Shown here: positions 50,576 to 59,757 of the stretch, one piece after another
Layout of the letters: the number at the start of each line of letters is the position of its first letter
How positions within the stretch are numbered: position 1 is the stretch's first letter
Assembly (NCBI RefSeq): GCF_024213555.1
Contig: NZ_JANAVO010000001.1
Span: 3,534,001 to 3,598,000 of the forward strand
DNA length: 64,000 nt
Reading direction: 5' to 3'
DNA from: Allokutzneria sp. A3M-2-11 16
GTDB taxonomy: Bacteria > Actinomycetota > Actinomycetes > Mycobacteriales > Pseudonocardiaceae
Translations under genes and position numbers: made by a program
The notes under the pieces: model-generated
Seen by the model: the letters and a program-made list of their open reading frames with translations, nothing else
Told to the model about the DNA's origin: nothing
Database searches by the model: none

Positions 50576-50905
50576 CAACGATCATGGCACGTAAGCATCC
50601 CGGCGGACCCGTCCCCGATGCGCCTACCTGCGAGAACGGTCAACCGTCACGCTAAGTCCTTCTGGCTTCGCCCGAACGGACGATGGCAGATACTTTCTTG
50701 AATTGATTACGTTTGCTCGGCGACGGGGTGTAATTGATGCCCGGCGCGATGCTGGTGTGGAGGGAAAGTCGAAGCGGGGTCGACTTGCCGGTAATTTCCC
50801 AACGGCGTTGTGCTGTGCACTTTTAAGGAGCCTGACCTGGGCTTTTTAAGGGAGTTACACCTCATTGCGCCCAAGGTGTGTGGCGTGGACCACTGAGGTG
50901 AAAAA
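50576..50905 (+). promoter_or_regulatory. Long AT-richer leader of the polysaccharide cluster
   Basis: Without a gene. Bases 50766-50772 AAGTCGA and 50780-50786 TCGACTT form a 7-bp stem inside an outer GGAAA/TTTCC pair. ACACCT near 50857 and AGGTGT near 50873 make a second stem. Two TTTTTAA-like tracts (about 50820 and 50842) follow. The gene's ribosome site GAGGTG stands at about 50895. The layout resembles a transcription-attenuation or riboswitch leader, but no known class is recognised. Confidence 0.4.
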
Positions 50906-52393
50906 GTGACATCCGTTCTGTCTGGGACGTCAAAATCGAATACATCGTTTCATGACAACCCCGCGTTACAACTTCCGAAAAATACGCTCGGTTGGGAACA
51001 GCGCTACCAGCGGTCGGTGATCGTCAGCGACTTCTGCGCGATCGTGGCCACGACCACTCTGGTGGCCGTAGGCGTGATCGTCAGCGGTAGCGCCGCGTAC
51101 TCGCCGCGCTGGACGGCTGTGCTCGCCGGGGGAGCCGGTGTGGTCGCCGCTGTGACGCTGTCGCTGTGCCGGGCGTGGGACGTCCGGGTGCTCGGCCAGG
51201 GCCCCGAGGAGTTCCGCAGGGTCGGCCGGGCGGCCGTGATCGCGATGCTCGCGCTGTCCGTGGTGGCGCTGGCGCTGCGGCTGGACGACCTGCGGCCGTG
51301 GGTGTTCGTGGGCATGCCCACGCTCGCCGTTGTCGCGGTGACCCAGCGCTACCTGCTGCGGAAGGTGCTGCACGCCCGCCGCAGGGACGGCAGCTGCCTG
51401 CTGCCGGTGCTCGCCGCGGGCACCGTCGAGGCGGTGCACGACCTGATCCGGCGGACCAGGGCCGACTCGCACATCGGCTGGCGCGTGGAGGCGGTGTGCA
51501 CGCCCACCGGGCTGGGCGTCGGGCGCGTCGCGGAGATCGCCGGGGTCCCGGTGGTGGGCGACCTGGACGAACTGGTCGAACGCACCCGATTGGGTGGCTA
51601 CCGCGTGGTGGCCGTGGCGCCGGCCCCGGAATGGACACCCGATCGGGTGCAGCGGCTGGCCTGGGACCTGGAGGGCGGCACCGCCGAACTGGTGGTCACG
51701 CCGACGCTGATGGAGGTCGCGGGACCGCGGCTGCACGTCGCCCCGGTGTTCGGCCTGACCATGCTGTGGGTCAGCGCCCCCACGTTCAGCGGCATCCCGC
51801 GGTTGATCAAGGCGGTGATGGACCGGGTGGGCGCGCTGGTGCTGACGATGCTGGCGGCGCCGGTGCTGCTGCTGATCGCGGCGGCGATCAAGCTCGACGA
51901 CGGCGGCCCGGTGTTCTACCGGCAGTACCGCGTCGGCCGGGGCGGGCAGGCGTTCCCGATGCTGAAGTTCCGCTCGATGGTGGTCGACGCGCACGGTCTG
52001 CGGGCCTCGCTGGCCGCGGTGAACCAGGGCTCCGGCCCGCTGTTCAAGATGCGCCGCGACCCCAGGGTGACCCGGGTCGGCGCGGTGCTGCGCCGCTACT
52101 CCCTCGACGAGCTGCCGCAGGTGCTCAACGTGCTGTTCGGCTCGATGTCGCTGGTGGGGCCGCGGCCGCCGCTGGCCGAGGAGGTCGCCAGCTACGGGCA
52201 GGACGCGCGGCGCAAGCTCCTGGTGAAGCCGGGCATGACGGGGCTGTGGCAGGTGAGCGGCCGCAGTGACCTCTCGTGGGAGGAGTCGGTCCGGATCGAC
52301 CTGCGCTACGTGGAGAGCTGGTCGTTGTCGATGGACCTGGTGATCTTGTGGAAGACGGTGTCGGCGGTCGTCGGCGGCAAGGGAGCGTACTGA
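50906..52393 (+). CDS. Polyprenyl glycosylphosphotransferase (initiating sugar transferase)
   Basis: A 495-residue protein. Four N-terminal membrane helices and a CoA-binding-like segment (about 40-280) precede a fifth helix (VGALVLTMLAAPVLLLIAAA) and the bacterial sugar-transferase domain. The domain has FYRQYRVGRGGQAFPMLKFR, YSLDELPQVLNVLFG, SLVGPRPPLAEEV and GMTGLWQVSGRS. It would transfer a sugar-1-phosphate to undecaprenyl phosphate to start a repeat unit of the cluster's glycan. The first gene of the cluster; starts at GTG 50906. Confidence 0.93.
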   Translation: MTSVLSGTSKSNTSFHDNPALQLPKNTLGWEQRYQRSVIVSDFCAIVATTTLVAVGVIVSGSAAYSPRWTAVLAGGAGVVAAVTLSLCRAWDVRVLGQGPEEFRRVGRAAVIAMLALSVVALALRLDDLRPWVFVGMPTLAVVAVTQRYLLRKVLHARRRDGSCLLPVLAAGTVEAVHDLIRRTRADSHIGWRVEAVCTPTGLGVGRVAEIAGVPVVGDLDELVERTRLGGYRVVAVAPAPEWTPDRVQRLAWDLEGGTAELVVTPTLMEVAGPRLHVAPVFGLTMLWVSAPTFSGIPRLIKAVMDRVGALVLTMLAAPVLLLIAAAIKLDDGGPVFYRQYRVGRGGQAFPMLKFRSMVVDAHGLRASLAAVNQGSGPLFKMRRDPRVTRVGAVLRRYSLDELPQVLNVLFGSMSLVGPRPPLAEEVASYGQDARRKLLVKPGMTGLWQVSGRSDLSWEESVRIDLRYVESWSLSMDLVILWKTVSAVVGGKGAY

Positions 52394-52395
52394 GC

Positions 52396-53685
52396 ATGAG
52401 CACGACAAGCCTGACCAGCGCCGTCGACCGGGTGAGCCCGGTCAGTGGCGGCCTGTCGTGCCGCCTGTGCGGGGCGCGGGAGCTGCACAGCGTGCTGGAC
52501 CTGGGCGCGAGCCCGCCGTGCGAGCTGTTCCTCACCGAGGCCCAGCTCGACGAGCCGGAACCGACCTACCCGCTGCACCTGCGGGTCTGCGCGCAGTGCC
52601 TGCTCGCGCAGCTGCCGCCGCTGATCAAGCCCGAGGAGACCTTCACCGAGTACGCCTACTTCTCCTCCTTCTCCACCTCGTGGGTGGAGCACGCGCGCCG
52701 GTTCGTCGAGTCCGCGACGCACCGGCTCGGGCTCGGCCCCGACTCCTTCGTCGTGGAGGTGGCCAGCAACGACGGCTACCTGTTGCAGCACGTGGTCGCG
52801 GCGGGCATCCGCTGCCTGGGCATCGAGCCGTCGGTCAACGTCGGGGACGCGGCGCGGGAGAAGGGCGTCCCGACCGTCACCGAGTTCCTCGGCCCGGACA
52901 CCGCGAGCCGTGTCCGCGCGCAGCACGGGGCGGCGAACCTCGTGGTGGCGAACAACGTCTACGCGCACATCCCGGACGTGCTCGGCTTCACCCAGGGGCT
53001 GCGCGAGCTGGTCGCCGACGACGGCTGGGTGTCGATCGAGGTGCACCACCTGCTGACGCTGATCCAGCGCACCCAGTACGACACGATCTACCACGAGCAC
53101 TTCCAGTACTACACCGTCGCTTCGGCGCAGCGGGCGCTCGCGGCGGGCGGTCTCGAACTGGTCGACGTGGAGCTGGTGCCCACGCACGGCGGCTCGATCC
53201 GGTTGTGGGCGCGGCCCTTCGGCACGGGCTCGACGCCGACCGCCGCGGTCGCGGAGGCGCTGGCGGAGGAGCGCGCGGCCGGGCTGCACGACGTCAGCGG
53301 CTACGCCCGGTTCAGCCAGGCCGTGCAGCGGTCGCGGTGGGAACTGCTCGGCTTCCTGATCGAGGCGGCCGAGCAGGGCAAGACCGTGGTCGGCTACGGC
53401 GCGCCGGGCAAGGGCAACACGCTGCTGAACTACTGCGGCATCCGGCCGGACCTGTTGCGCTACACGGTGGACCGCAACCCGTACAAGCACGGCCGCTTCA
53501 CGCCGGGCACCCGGATACCGGTCCTGCCGGTCGAGCAGATCGCCGAGGACCGGCCCGACTACGTGCTGGTCCTGCCGTGGAACCTGCGCGAGGAACTGAC
53601 CGCGCAGCTGAGCTACGTGGGTGACTGGGGCGGACAGCTCGTCTTCCCCGTTCCGACTCTGGAGATCGTCGAGGTTGGCCGATGA
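52396..53685 (+). CDS. SAM-dependent C-methyltransferase of the NovU/TylCIII type
   Basis: A 429-residue protein with three parts: N-terminal Zn-binding domain (SCRLCG with Cys22/25 and VCAQC with Cys65/68), central methyltransferase domain (VVEVASNDGYLLQHV) and C-terminal Methyltransf_14 domain (VVGYGAPGKGNTLLNYC). EHFQYYTVAS matches the catalytic His/Glu/Tyr block. The type methylates C-3 of a 4-keto-6-deoxy NDP-sugar. It is 3 bp downstream of the initiating transferase, in one operon. Confidence 0.88.
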   Translation: MSTTSLTSAVDRVSPVSGGLSCRLCGARELHSVLDLGASPPCELFLTEAQLDEPEPTYPLHLRVCAQCLLAQLPPLIKPEETFTEYAYFSSFSTSWVEHARRFVESATHRLGLGPDSFVVEVASNDGYLLQHVVAAGIRCLGIEPSVNVGDAAREKGVPTVTEFLGPDTASRVRAQHGAANLVVANNVYAHIPDVLGFTQGLRELVADDGWVSIEVHHLLTLIQRTQYDTIYHEHFQYYTVASAQRALAAGGLELVDVELVPTHGGSIRLWARPFGTGSTPTAAVAEALAEERAAGLHDVSGYARFSQAVQRSRWELLGFLIEAAEQGKTVVGYGAPGKGNTLLNYCGIRPDLLRYTVDRNPYKHGRFTPGTRIPVLPVEQIAEDRPDYVLVLPWNLREELTAQLSYVGDWGGQLVFPVPTLEIVEVGR

Positions 53686-54497
53686 AGGTCGTTCTGTTCT
53701 GCGGCGGGTACGGGATGCGGATGCGCACTGGCTCCGCGGACGACCTGCCCAAGCCGATGCACCCGGTGGGCCCGCGCCCGCTGCTCTGGCACGTGATGCG
53801 CTACTACGCGCACTTCGGCCACACCGACTTCGTGCTGTGCCTGGGCTACGGGGCGCAGTACATCAAGGACTACTTCCTGAACTACTCCGAAGCGGCGTCG
53901 AACGACTTCGTGCTCCGCGACGGCAAGGTGGAACTGCTGTCCTCTGACATCAGCGACTGGACGATCACCTTCGTCAACACCGGGCAGGACTCGCCGATCG
54001 GTGAGCGGCTGCGCCGGGTGCGCCACCTCGTCGAGGACGAGGAGATGTTCCTGGCCAACTACGCCGACGTGCTCACCGACGCGCCGCTGGACGACATGGT
54101 GGAACGGGTGCGGTCGACCGGTGCGGCGGCCTCGATGATGGTGGTCCCGCCGCAGCAGTCCTTCCACTGCGTGGAGGTCGGCGACGAGGGCAAGGTCTCG
54201 GGCATCACCGCGGTCAGCAGCCTGCCGCTGTGGGAGAACGGCGGCTACTTCGTGCTGCGCCCAGAGGTCTTCGAGCACCTGCCGCGCAACGGCGACCTGG
54301 TCGAGGACGGCTGCGGCGCGCTGGCGAAGCAGGGCAAGCTGATCGCTTACCAGTACAAGGGTTTCTGGCAGCCCGCGGACACGGTGAAGGAGCGCGCGGC
54401 GTTGGAGCGCGGCTACGCGTCGGGTGACCGGCCGTGGATGCTGTGGGAGGACGAGCCCGCGCAGGACGACGTGCTCCGGCTGAGCGGGGTGCGCTAG
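53682..54497 (+). CDS. Sugar-1-phosphate nucleotidyltransferase (RfbF-like)
   Basis: A 271-residue transferase that activates a sugar phosphate. The motifs are FCGGYGMRMR near residue 6 and DLPKPMHPVGPRPLLWHVM, with a metal/nucleotide Asp in NYADVLTDAP. It resembles glucose-1-phosphate cytidylyltransferases more than RmlA. This suggests a CDP-linked sugar, but it is not proven. ATGA overlaps with the methyltransferase gene. Confidence 0.85.
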   Translation: MKVVLFCGGYGMRMRTGSADDLPKPMHPVGPRPLLWHVMRYYAHFGHTDFVLCLGYGAQYIKDYFLNYSEAASNDFVLRDGKVELLSSDISDWTITFVNTGQDSPIGERLRRVRHLVEDEEMFLANYADVLTDAPLDDMVERVRSTGAAASMMVVPPQQSFHCVEVGDEGKVSGITAVSSLPLWENGGYFVLRPEVFEHLPRNGDLVEDGCGALAKQGKLIAYQYKGFWQPADTVKERAALERGYASGDRPWMLWEDEPAQDDVLRLSGVR

Positions 54498-55147
54498 TGA
54501 TCTCCCTCGCGCCTGACCAACTCGGCAGCGTGGTCGTGCTCGGCGCGCACTGCGACGACATCGCGATCGGCGCGGGTGGCACGTTGCTGGCCGCCTGCGC
54601 CGCGTCGCCCGGACTGCGCGTCACCGCGCTCGTGCTCAGCGGCGGCGGCACCAAGCGCGAGGAGGAGGAGCGCGCCGCGCTGGCCGCGTTCTGCCCGGGT
54701 GCGAACCTGGACGTGGAGGTGCTGGACCTGCCCGACGGGCGGCTGCCCGCGCACTGGGGCCAAGCGAAGGAAGCCCTGGAGTCCTTGGCGCGCAAGGTTT
54801 CCCCGGACGTGGTGATCGGCCCGGCCAAGCACGACGCGCACCAGGACCACCGGACGCTCGCGCAGCTGGTGACCACCGCGTTCCGGGACCAGCTGGTGCT
54901 CGGGTACGAGATCATCAAGTGGGACAGCGACATGGTGCAGCCGGTCGCCTTCGTGCCGCTGGCGGCGAGCGTGGCGCTGCGCAAGGCCGAGCTGCTGGAC
55001 GCGCACTACCCGTCGCAGCGCGGGCGGGACTGGTTCGACGCCGAGACCTTCCTCGGCCTGGCCCGGATGCGCGGGGTGCAGTGCCGCGCCCGCTACGCCG
55101 AGGCTTTCTTCGTGGACAAGGTAGTGCTCGGCTTGGGAGAGGGATGA
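54497..55147 (+). CDS. PIG-L family deacetylase
   Basis: A 216-residue zinc hydrolase of the LmbE/PIG-L type. Zinc ligands lie in VLGAHCDDIAIG near residue 18 and in HDAHQDHRT near 113. Such enzymes remove N-acetyl groups from amino sugars in cell-surface or secondary-metabolite pathways. The GTG at 54497 overlaps the preceding TAG by one base. In this cluster it probably deacetylates a nucleotide-linked or lipid-linked sugar. Confidence 0.87.
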   Translation: MISLAPDQLGSVVVLGAHCDDIAIGAGGTLLAACAASPGLRVTALVLSGGGTKREEEERAALAAFCPGANLDVEVLDLPDGRLPAHWGQAKEALESLARKVSPDVVIGPAKHDAHQDHRTLAQLVTTAFRDQLVLGYEIIKWDSDMVQPVAFVPLAASVALRKAELLDAHYPSQRGRDWFDAETFLGLARMRGVQCRARYAEAFFVDKVVLGLGEG

Positions 55148-56184
55148 GAATGCGTGTCCTGCTGACCGGACACCAGGGGTACCTGGGCAGTGTGATGGCG
55201 GTGCGCCTGGCCGAGGCCGGGCACGACGTCGTCGGGCTGGACTCGGGGCTGTTCGCCGACTGCGTGCTCGGGCCCGCGCCCGACGACCCGCCGACGATCG
55301 CGGTGGACCTGCGCGATGTCACCGCCGAGCAGTTGGCGGGCTTCGACGCCGTCATCCACCTCGCCGCGTTGTCCAACGACCCGCTGGGTTCCCTCGCGCC
55401 GTCGCTGACCTACGACATCAACCACTTCGCCTCGACCAGGCTGGCCAAGCTCTCGCGCGCGGCCGGAGTGCGTCGTTTCCTCTACGCCTCAACGTGTTCG
55501 GTGTACGGCGCGGCGGGTGAGGACCTGGTCGGCGAGGACGCCCCGCTGCGCCCGGTGACGCCGTACGCGGAGAGCAAGGTGCGGGTCGAGGACGACCTCG
55601 TGCTGCTCGCCGACGACGACTTCAGCCCGGTTTTCCTGCGCAACGCAACGGCTTTCGGCTTCTCGCCGCGGCTGCGCGCGGACATCGTGCTGAACAACCT
55701 GGTGGGCCACGCGGTGCTCAGCGGCGAGGTGCGGGTGCTCTCCGATGGCACGCCGTGGCGGCCGCTGGTGCACGCCGCCGACATCGCCGACGCGTTCCTG
55801 GCCGCGCTCGTGGCTCCGCGCGAGTCCATCCACTGCCGCGCCTTCAACGTGGGCATGGCGGCGAATAACCTCACCGTCGCGCAGATCGCCGAGGCCGTGG
55901 TGGAAGCGGTTCCCGGCTCGAAGCTGGTGATCACCGGGGAGGCGGGCGCCGATCCGCGCTCCTACCGGGTGGACTTCGCCCGCATCACCAAGTACCTGCC
56001 CGCGTTCTCTCCACAGTGGACGGTGGCGGCGGGCGCGGTCGAGCTGCACGCGGCCTATGTCGAGCACGGGTTGACCGAGCACGGCTTCACCAAGCGGTTC
56101 ACCCGCCTGGCGAGGCTGGCCGACCGGCAGGCGGCGGGCAGCCTCGCGCAGGACATGCGACCGGTGGGTGCACCGGTTCCGTGA
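55144..56184 (+). CDS. NAD-dependent epimerase/dehydratase
   Basis: A 346-residue short-chain dehydrogenase. The NAD-binding motif is LTGHQGYLGS, the catalytic triad TCSVYG with YAESK, and IHLAALSNDP completes the extended type. It resembles CDP-abequose synthase and related CDP-sugar epimerases, which would suit the cytidylyltransferase-like gene, but the product is not certain. The ATG at 55144 overlaps the PIG-L stop. Confidence 0.85.
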   Translation: MRMRVLLTGHQGYLGSVMAVRLAEAGHDVVGLDSGLFADCVLGPAPDDPPTIAVDLRDVTAEQLAGFDAVIHLAALSNDPLGSLAPSLTYDINHFASTRLAKLSRAAGVRRFLYASTCSVYGAAGEDLVGEDAPLRPVTPYAESKVRVEDDLVLLADDDFSPVFLRNATAFGFSPRLRADIVLNNLVGHAVLSGEVRVLSDGTPWRPLVHAADIADAFLAALVAPRESIHCRAFNVGMAANNLTVAQIAEAVVEAVPGSKLVITGEAGADPRSYRVDFARITKYLPAFSPQWTVAAGAVELHAAYVEHGLTEHGFTKRFTRLARLADRQAAGSLAQDMRPVGAPVP

Positions 56185-56192
56185 ACGAGCCA

Positions 56193-56735
56193 CTAGCCCC
56201 GGAGCGCCGCCCACGAACCGGCGGCGCCGTCCCGTGCGCTGATCAGACTCACCTCGGCGGGCCAGGAGATGGCCAGCTCGGGGTCGTCATAGCGCACGGC
56301 GACGTCCTCAGCGGGGTCGTGCGGCCGGTCGATGCGGTAGCAGACATCGGCCCAGTCGCTGAGCACCTGGAAGCCGTGCAGCAGTCCCGGCGGCACGTAC
56401 AGGTGCCGGAAAGCGTTGTCGTCCAACAGGAACGCCTCGTGCCTGCCGAAGGCCGGGGAATCCGGGCGGGCGTCGACGAGCACGTCGTGCACGGCGCCCC
56501 GGGCACAGCGGACGAGCTTCGCCTCGCCGCGCCCGGAGCGCCCGTGCATGCCGCGCAGCACGCCCCGCCGGGACCGCGACTGCGAGTCCTGCGTGAAGGC
56601 GTCCGGGTCCAGCCCGTGCGCTCGGGCGATCTCGGTGTCGAAGGTCCGGGTGAACAGTCCGCGGTCGTCGTGGTGCGGGGTCGGCGTGAACACCAGGACC
56701 CCGGGCAGCGACGTCGTCTCAACCAACACGCGCAC
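56193..56735 (-). CDS. rfbC: dTDP-4-dehydrorhamnose 3,5-epimerase-like protein
   Basis: A 180-residue cupin-fold protein of the RmlC family: FTPTPHHDDRGLFTRTFD at the start, SRSRRGVLRGMHGR with the catalytic His, and FRHLYVPPGLLHGFQVLSD with a second motif. It epimerises a 4-keto-6-deoxy sugar at C-3 and C-5. GTG 56735 was used; GTG 56729 is possible. It is transcribed against the main cluster direction, 8 bp from the epimerase end. Other rml genes are not visible in the window. Confidence 0.85.
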   Translation of the reverse strand: MRVLVETTSLPGVLVFTPTPHHDDRGLFTRTFDTEIARAHGLDPDAFTQDSQSRSRRGVLRGMHGRSGRGEAKLVRCARGAVHDVLVDARPDSPAFGRHEAFLLDDNAFRHLYVPPGLLHGFQVLSDWADVCYRIDRPHDPAEDVAVRYDDPELAISWPAEVSLISARDGAAGSWAALRG

Positions 56736-56748
56736 ATCTTCGCCGCTA

Positions 56749-56798
56749 CCGGTTTCGTTACGGCTTTCACCCGGTTCAGCACAGCTGTAGCGAAACCG
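56749..56798. promoter_or_regulatory. Inverted repeat between divergent rfbC and methyltransferase genes
   Basis: CGGTTTCGTTAC (about 56750-56761) and GTAGCGAAACCG (56787-56798) match with one substitution, 25 bp apart, in the 89-bp divergent intergenic region. Possible regulator site for both units. Confidence 0.45.
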
Positions 56799-56824
56799 CT
56801 GACCTGCGCGATGGGGCCGATGTG

Positions 56825-57946
56825 ATGAGCGAGCCGGTGTGTCGCGCGTGCAGGGGCCGGAACGGGCAGATCGTGCTCGATCTGGGCCGCCAGCCCGCGT
56901 CGGACCATTTTCCCCGCCTGGTGGAGCCGGGTCCGGACGCACGGCACCCGTTGCAGATGTGGCTGTGCGCCGACTGCGGACTGGCGCAGCTGCTCACCGA
57001 CCCGACCGTGCCGGAGGAGCCCAAGGGCGCCGAACCCGCCGCGCTGGTCGCCCAGGCCCGCGACGCGGTGCACCGGGTGTCCAGGGCGGGGCTGCTGCCG
57101 GAGTCCGCGCGGGTCGCGGAGTACGGCAGCCCGCACGGTGGGAGCTGGCTCGGCATGCTGCGCGAGCGCGGGCTGCGGCCGGTGGAGGAGGGCGAGGCGG
57201 ACGTCGTCCTGGACTGCTTCGGGATGATGCACTGCCCCGACCAGCGGACCGCGCTCGCCGAACGGGCCGCGCGGCTCAGCGAGGACGGCGTGCTGCTGGT
57301 CCAGTACCACTCGCTGGCCACGATCATCCGATGTGGACAGTGGAACGCGTTGCGGCACGGGCACTACGCGTACTACTCGACGACCGCGCTGATCACCATG
57401 CTGTCGGCGGCCGGGCTGACCGCGCGCACCGCGTGGACGTTCGACCTCTACGGCGGCACGGTGCTGCTCGCCGCCTCCAGGACGGCGGAGCCGGACGACA
57501 TCGTCCGCGCGCTGCTCGCCGAGGAGACGGCCATGCGGATCACCGAGCCGGACCGACTGCGGGCGCTCCAGGACGAGGCCGCCGCGACGGCCGACGCCCT
57601 GCGGCGCTACCTCACCGAACAGCGGCAGGCCGGTCGGCGCGTGTACGGCTACGGCGCGGCCTCGCGCGCGGTGGCCCTGCTGTGCCGGGCCGGGATCGAC
57701 AGCGTGCTGCTGCCCGCCATCGCCGACGCCGCGCCCGCGAAGCAGAAGCGGCGCATGCCCGGCAGCGGCGTCCCGGTGATCTCGCCGGCGGAACTGGTCG
57801 CGGCCCAACCCGACGAGGTCCTGCTCTTCCTGCCCGACCTGGCCACCGAGGCCAGGACCGCGCTGCCGCAGATCGAAGCGGGCGGCGGCCGGTGGGTGAT
57901 CGCCGAACCGCGCCCCGACCCGCTCGCCCCGTTGTCCGTCGCCTGA
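56825..57946 (+). CDS. NovU-type C-methyltransferase-like protein with degenerate SAM motif
   Basis: A 373-residue protein with the same three-part layout as the methyltransferase at 52396 but shorter. The Zn-binding Cys pairs are kept (CRACRGR, CADCG) and the C-terminal domain has RRVYGYGAASRAVALLC. However, the SAM-binding loop reads VAEYGSPHGGSWLG rather than EVASNDGYLL, and the EHFQYY block is HGHYAYYST. It may be inactive as a methyltransferase or have another role. GTG 56822 is an alternative start. Confidence 0.75.
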   Translation: MSEPVCRACRGRNGQIVLDLGRQPASDHFPRLVEPGPDARHPLQMWLCADCGLAQLLTDPTVPEEPKGAEPAALVAQARDAVHRVSRAGLLPESARVAEYGSPHGGSWLGMLRERGLRPVEEGEADVVLDCFGMMHCPDQRTALAERAARLSEDGVLLVQYHSLATIIRCGQWNALRHGHYAYYSTTALITMLSAAGLTARTAWTFDLYGGTVLLAASRTAEPDDIVRALLAEETAMRITEPDRLRALQDEAAATADALRRYLTEQRQAGRRVYGYGAASRAVALLCRAGIDSVLLPAIADAAPAKQKRRMPGSGVPVISPAELVAAQPDEVLLFLPDLATEARTALPQIEAGGGRWVIAEPRPDPLAPLSVA

Positions 57947-57960
57947 GTCAGGGATAAGCC

Positions 57961-58908
57961 ATGGAACACAAGGTTTCTCAGCGCCAAGCGGCCTCGCTGA
58001 CCGGACGCGCCGCGGCTCCCGTCGCCGTCGCCCTGCCGGTGTACAACGGCGAGCCGTACATCCACGTGGCACTGGAGTCGCTGCTCGGCCAGACCGGCGT
58101 CGACTTCGAGGTGCACATCGCCGACAACTGCTCGACCGACGGCACCGAGGAGCTGTGCCGCGACCTCGCCCAGCGCGACCCGCGCGTGGTCTACCACCGG
58201 CGGTCGCGCAACGTCGGCGTGACCGCGAACCACAACATGCTCGTCAACGAGGTCAACAGCCCGTACTTCACGTGGTTCGCGGCCGATGACGCTTACGCGC
58301 CGGACCGGCTGAGCAAGCTCTACACGGCGTTGCAGGACCGCCCGGACGCCGTGCTGGCGTTCAACACCACCGCGCACATCAACGGCTCCGGCGAGCGGAT
58401 CGGGCACTGGGTGAAGCCGCGCCGAACCGACGACCCCGACCCGTCCGTGCGGCTGCGCAACCTGCTGTGCATCGAGGGACGCGCTTTCTACGACACCGCA
58501 CCGCTGATGTACGGCCTGATCCGGCGCGATGTGCTGTGCCAGACGCGGTTGCTGCCGCCGATCAAGAACTCCGACCGCGTGCTGATCGCCGAACTGGCGC
58601 TGCACGGGCCGTTCGTCGAGATCGCCGAAGACCTGTTGCTGCACCGCAAGCACGAGGAGCAGCTGTCCAAGCGGACCTCGCAGAGCGAGTGGTACCGCAC
58701 GGAGTTCGGCCGCCAGTCCATCATCCTGCCCAACGTGGAGGAGGCGGGGTGGTACTTCCGCACCGTCGCCCGCTCACCGCTGACACTGGCCGACCGCGGG
58801 CGTGCGATGCTCGCGCTCTCGCCGTGGCTGCGCGCGAACGCCGTGCCAATGGCGCGCAACGTGGCGAAGGCGGCCCTCCAGCTCGCGCGGCTGACCCCCC
58901 GCTCCTGA
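57961..58908 (+). CDS. Glycosyltransferase family 2
   Basis: A 315-residue GT-A enzyme. The N-terminal nucleotide-sugar strand is VAVALPVYNGEPYIHVALES, then HIADNCSTDGTEEL. The metal-binding motif is AADDAYAPDRLSK near residue 105. It adds a sugar to the growing lipid-linked chain; donor unknown. The ATG at 57961 is 15 bp after the preceding gene. Confidence 0.9.
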   Translation: MEHKVSQRQAASLTGRAAAPVAVALPVYNGEPYIHVALESLLGQTGVDFEVHIADNCSTDGTEELCRDLAQRDPRVVYHRRSRNVGVTANHNMLVNEVNSPYFTWFAADDAYAPDRLSKLYTALQDRPDAVLAFNTTAHINGSGERIGHWVKPRRTDDPDPSVRLRNLLCIEGRAFYDTAPLMYGLIRRDVLCQTRLLPPIKNSDRVLIAELALHGPFVEIAEDLLLHRKHEEQLSKRTSQSEWYRTEFGRQSIILPNVEEAGWYFRTVARSPLTLADRGRAMLALSPWLRANAVPMARNVAKAALQLARLTPRS

Positions 58909-58932
58909 CAACCAGTTATCGGAGAGAAGAAC

Positions 58933-59757
58933 GTGGACGCTCTGGACTTGCTGCGGACGCTGCGCAGGCGGTGGGCCCTGGCCATGGTGCTCGCGATCGG
59001 CCTGGCCGCACTGCTGACCAGCCTCGCCTTCATGGTGCCGCAGCAGTACCGCGTCAACGCCAGCATGCTCGTGCTGCGCGCCTACGGCGGAGCCGACCGC
59101 AACCCCTACGCCGCGGTCGACCCGTCGCAGGGCCAGGCGGCGATGATGCTGCTGCGCGTCGTAGGCACGCCCGCCGTCCAGCAACGGATGGCCCAGCAGG
59201 GCGCGACCGCCGAGCTGGAGATCACCAATGAGAGCGCCGGGAGCGTGGCGGCCGACAGCCCGTTCATCACGGTCATCGCCACTGGTGCCACGGCCGACTC
59301 CGCGCGCACCACCGCGCAGGTCGCGATGCGAGAGCTGCGCTTTGAGCTGAAGCGCAAACAGGACCAGCTCGGTGTGCCGCAGGAAGGCCACCTGACGCTG
59401 AGCGACATCGTTCCCGCCGACACCGTCACCACGACCCGCTCCGCCCAGCTGCGCGCCCTGGCGATCGGCGGCGGCGTCGGGCTGGCGCTGCTGCTGTGCG
59501 TCGTCGTGATGGTGGACCGGGCGCAGCAACGGCGGACCGAAGTACCGTTCGCCTTGGCGCGCAAGGATTCTTCCGAGCCGGAGCCCGTCGACCCCGCGCC
59601 TTCCGTGCAACAGGCCGCTGAGCTGGCGCACGCCGCGCGGTCCGCCGTGGAGCGGGTGAAGCAGGCATCCCGTCCCGCGCTCGATCGGCCCACCGATGTC
59701 CTCAACGTGCGTTACCAGGCCGCGCGCGTGGACGACCACGACAAGGCCAGCCGATGA
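58933..59757 (+). CDS. Wzz/chain-length-determinant-like membrane protein
   Basis: A 274-residue protein with an N-terminal helix (WALAMVLAIGLAALLTSLAF), an extracytoplasmic helical loop (about 40-170) and a second helix (LALAIGGGVGLALLLCVVVM in part), then a polar, coiled tail. This two-helix layout is that of Wzz-type polymer-length regulators, here without the fused tyrosine kinase. GGAGAGAAG precedes the GTG at 58933. Confidence 0.82.
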   Translation: MDALDLLRTLRRRWALAMVLAIGLAALLTSLAFMVPQQYRVNASMLVLRAYGGADRNPYAAVDPSQGQAAMMLLRVVGTPAVQQRMAQQGATAELEITNESAGSVAADSPFITVIATGATADSARTTAQVAMRELRFELKRKQDQLGVPQEGHLTLSDIVPADTVTTTRSAQLRALAIGGGVGLALLLCVVVMVDRAQQRRTEVPFALARKDSSEPEPVDPAPSVQQAAELAHAARSAVERVKQASRPALDRPTDVLNVRYQAARVDDHDKASR

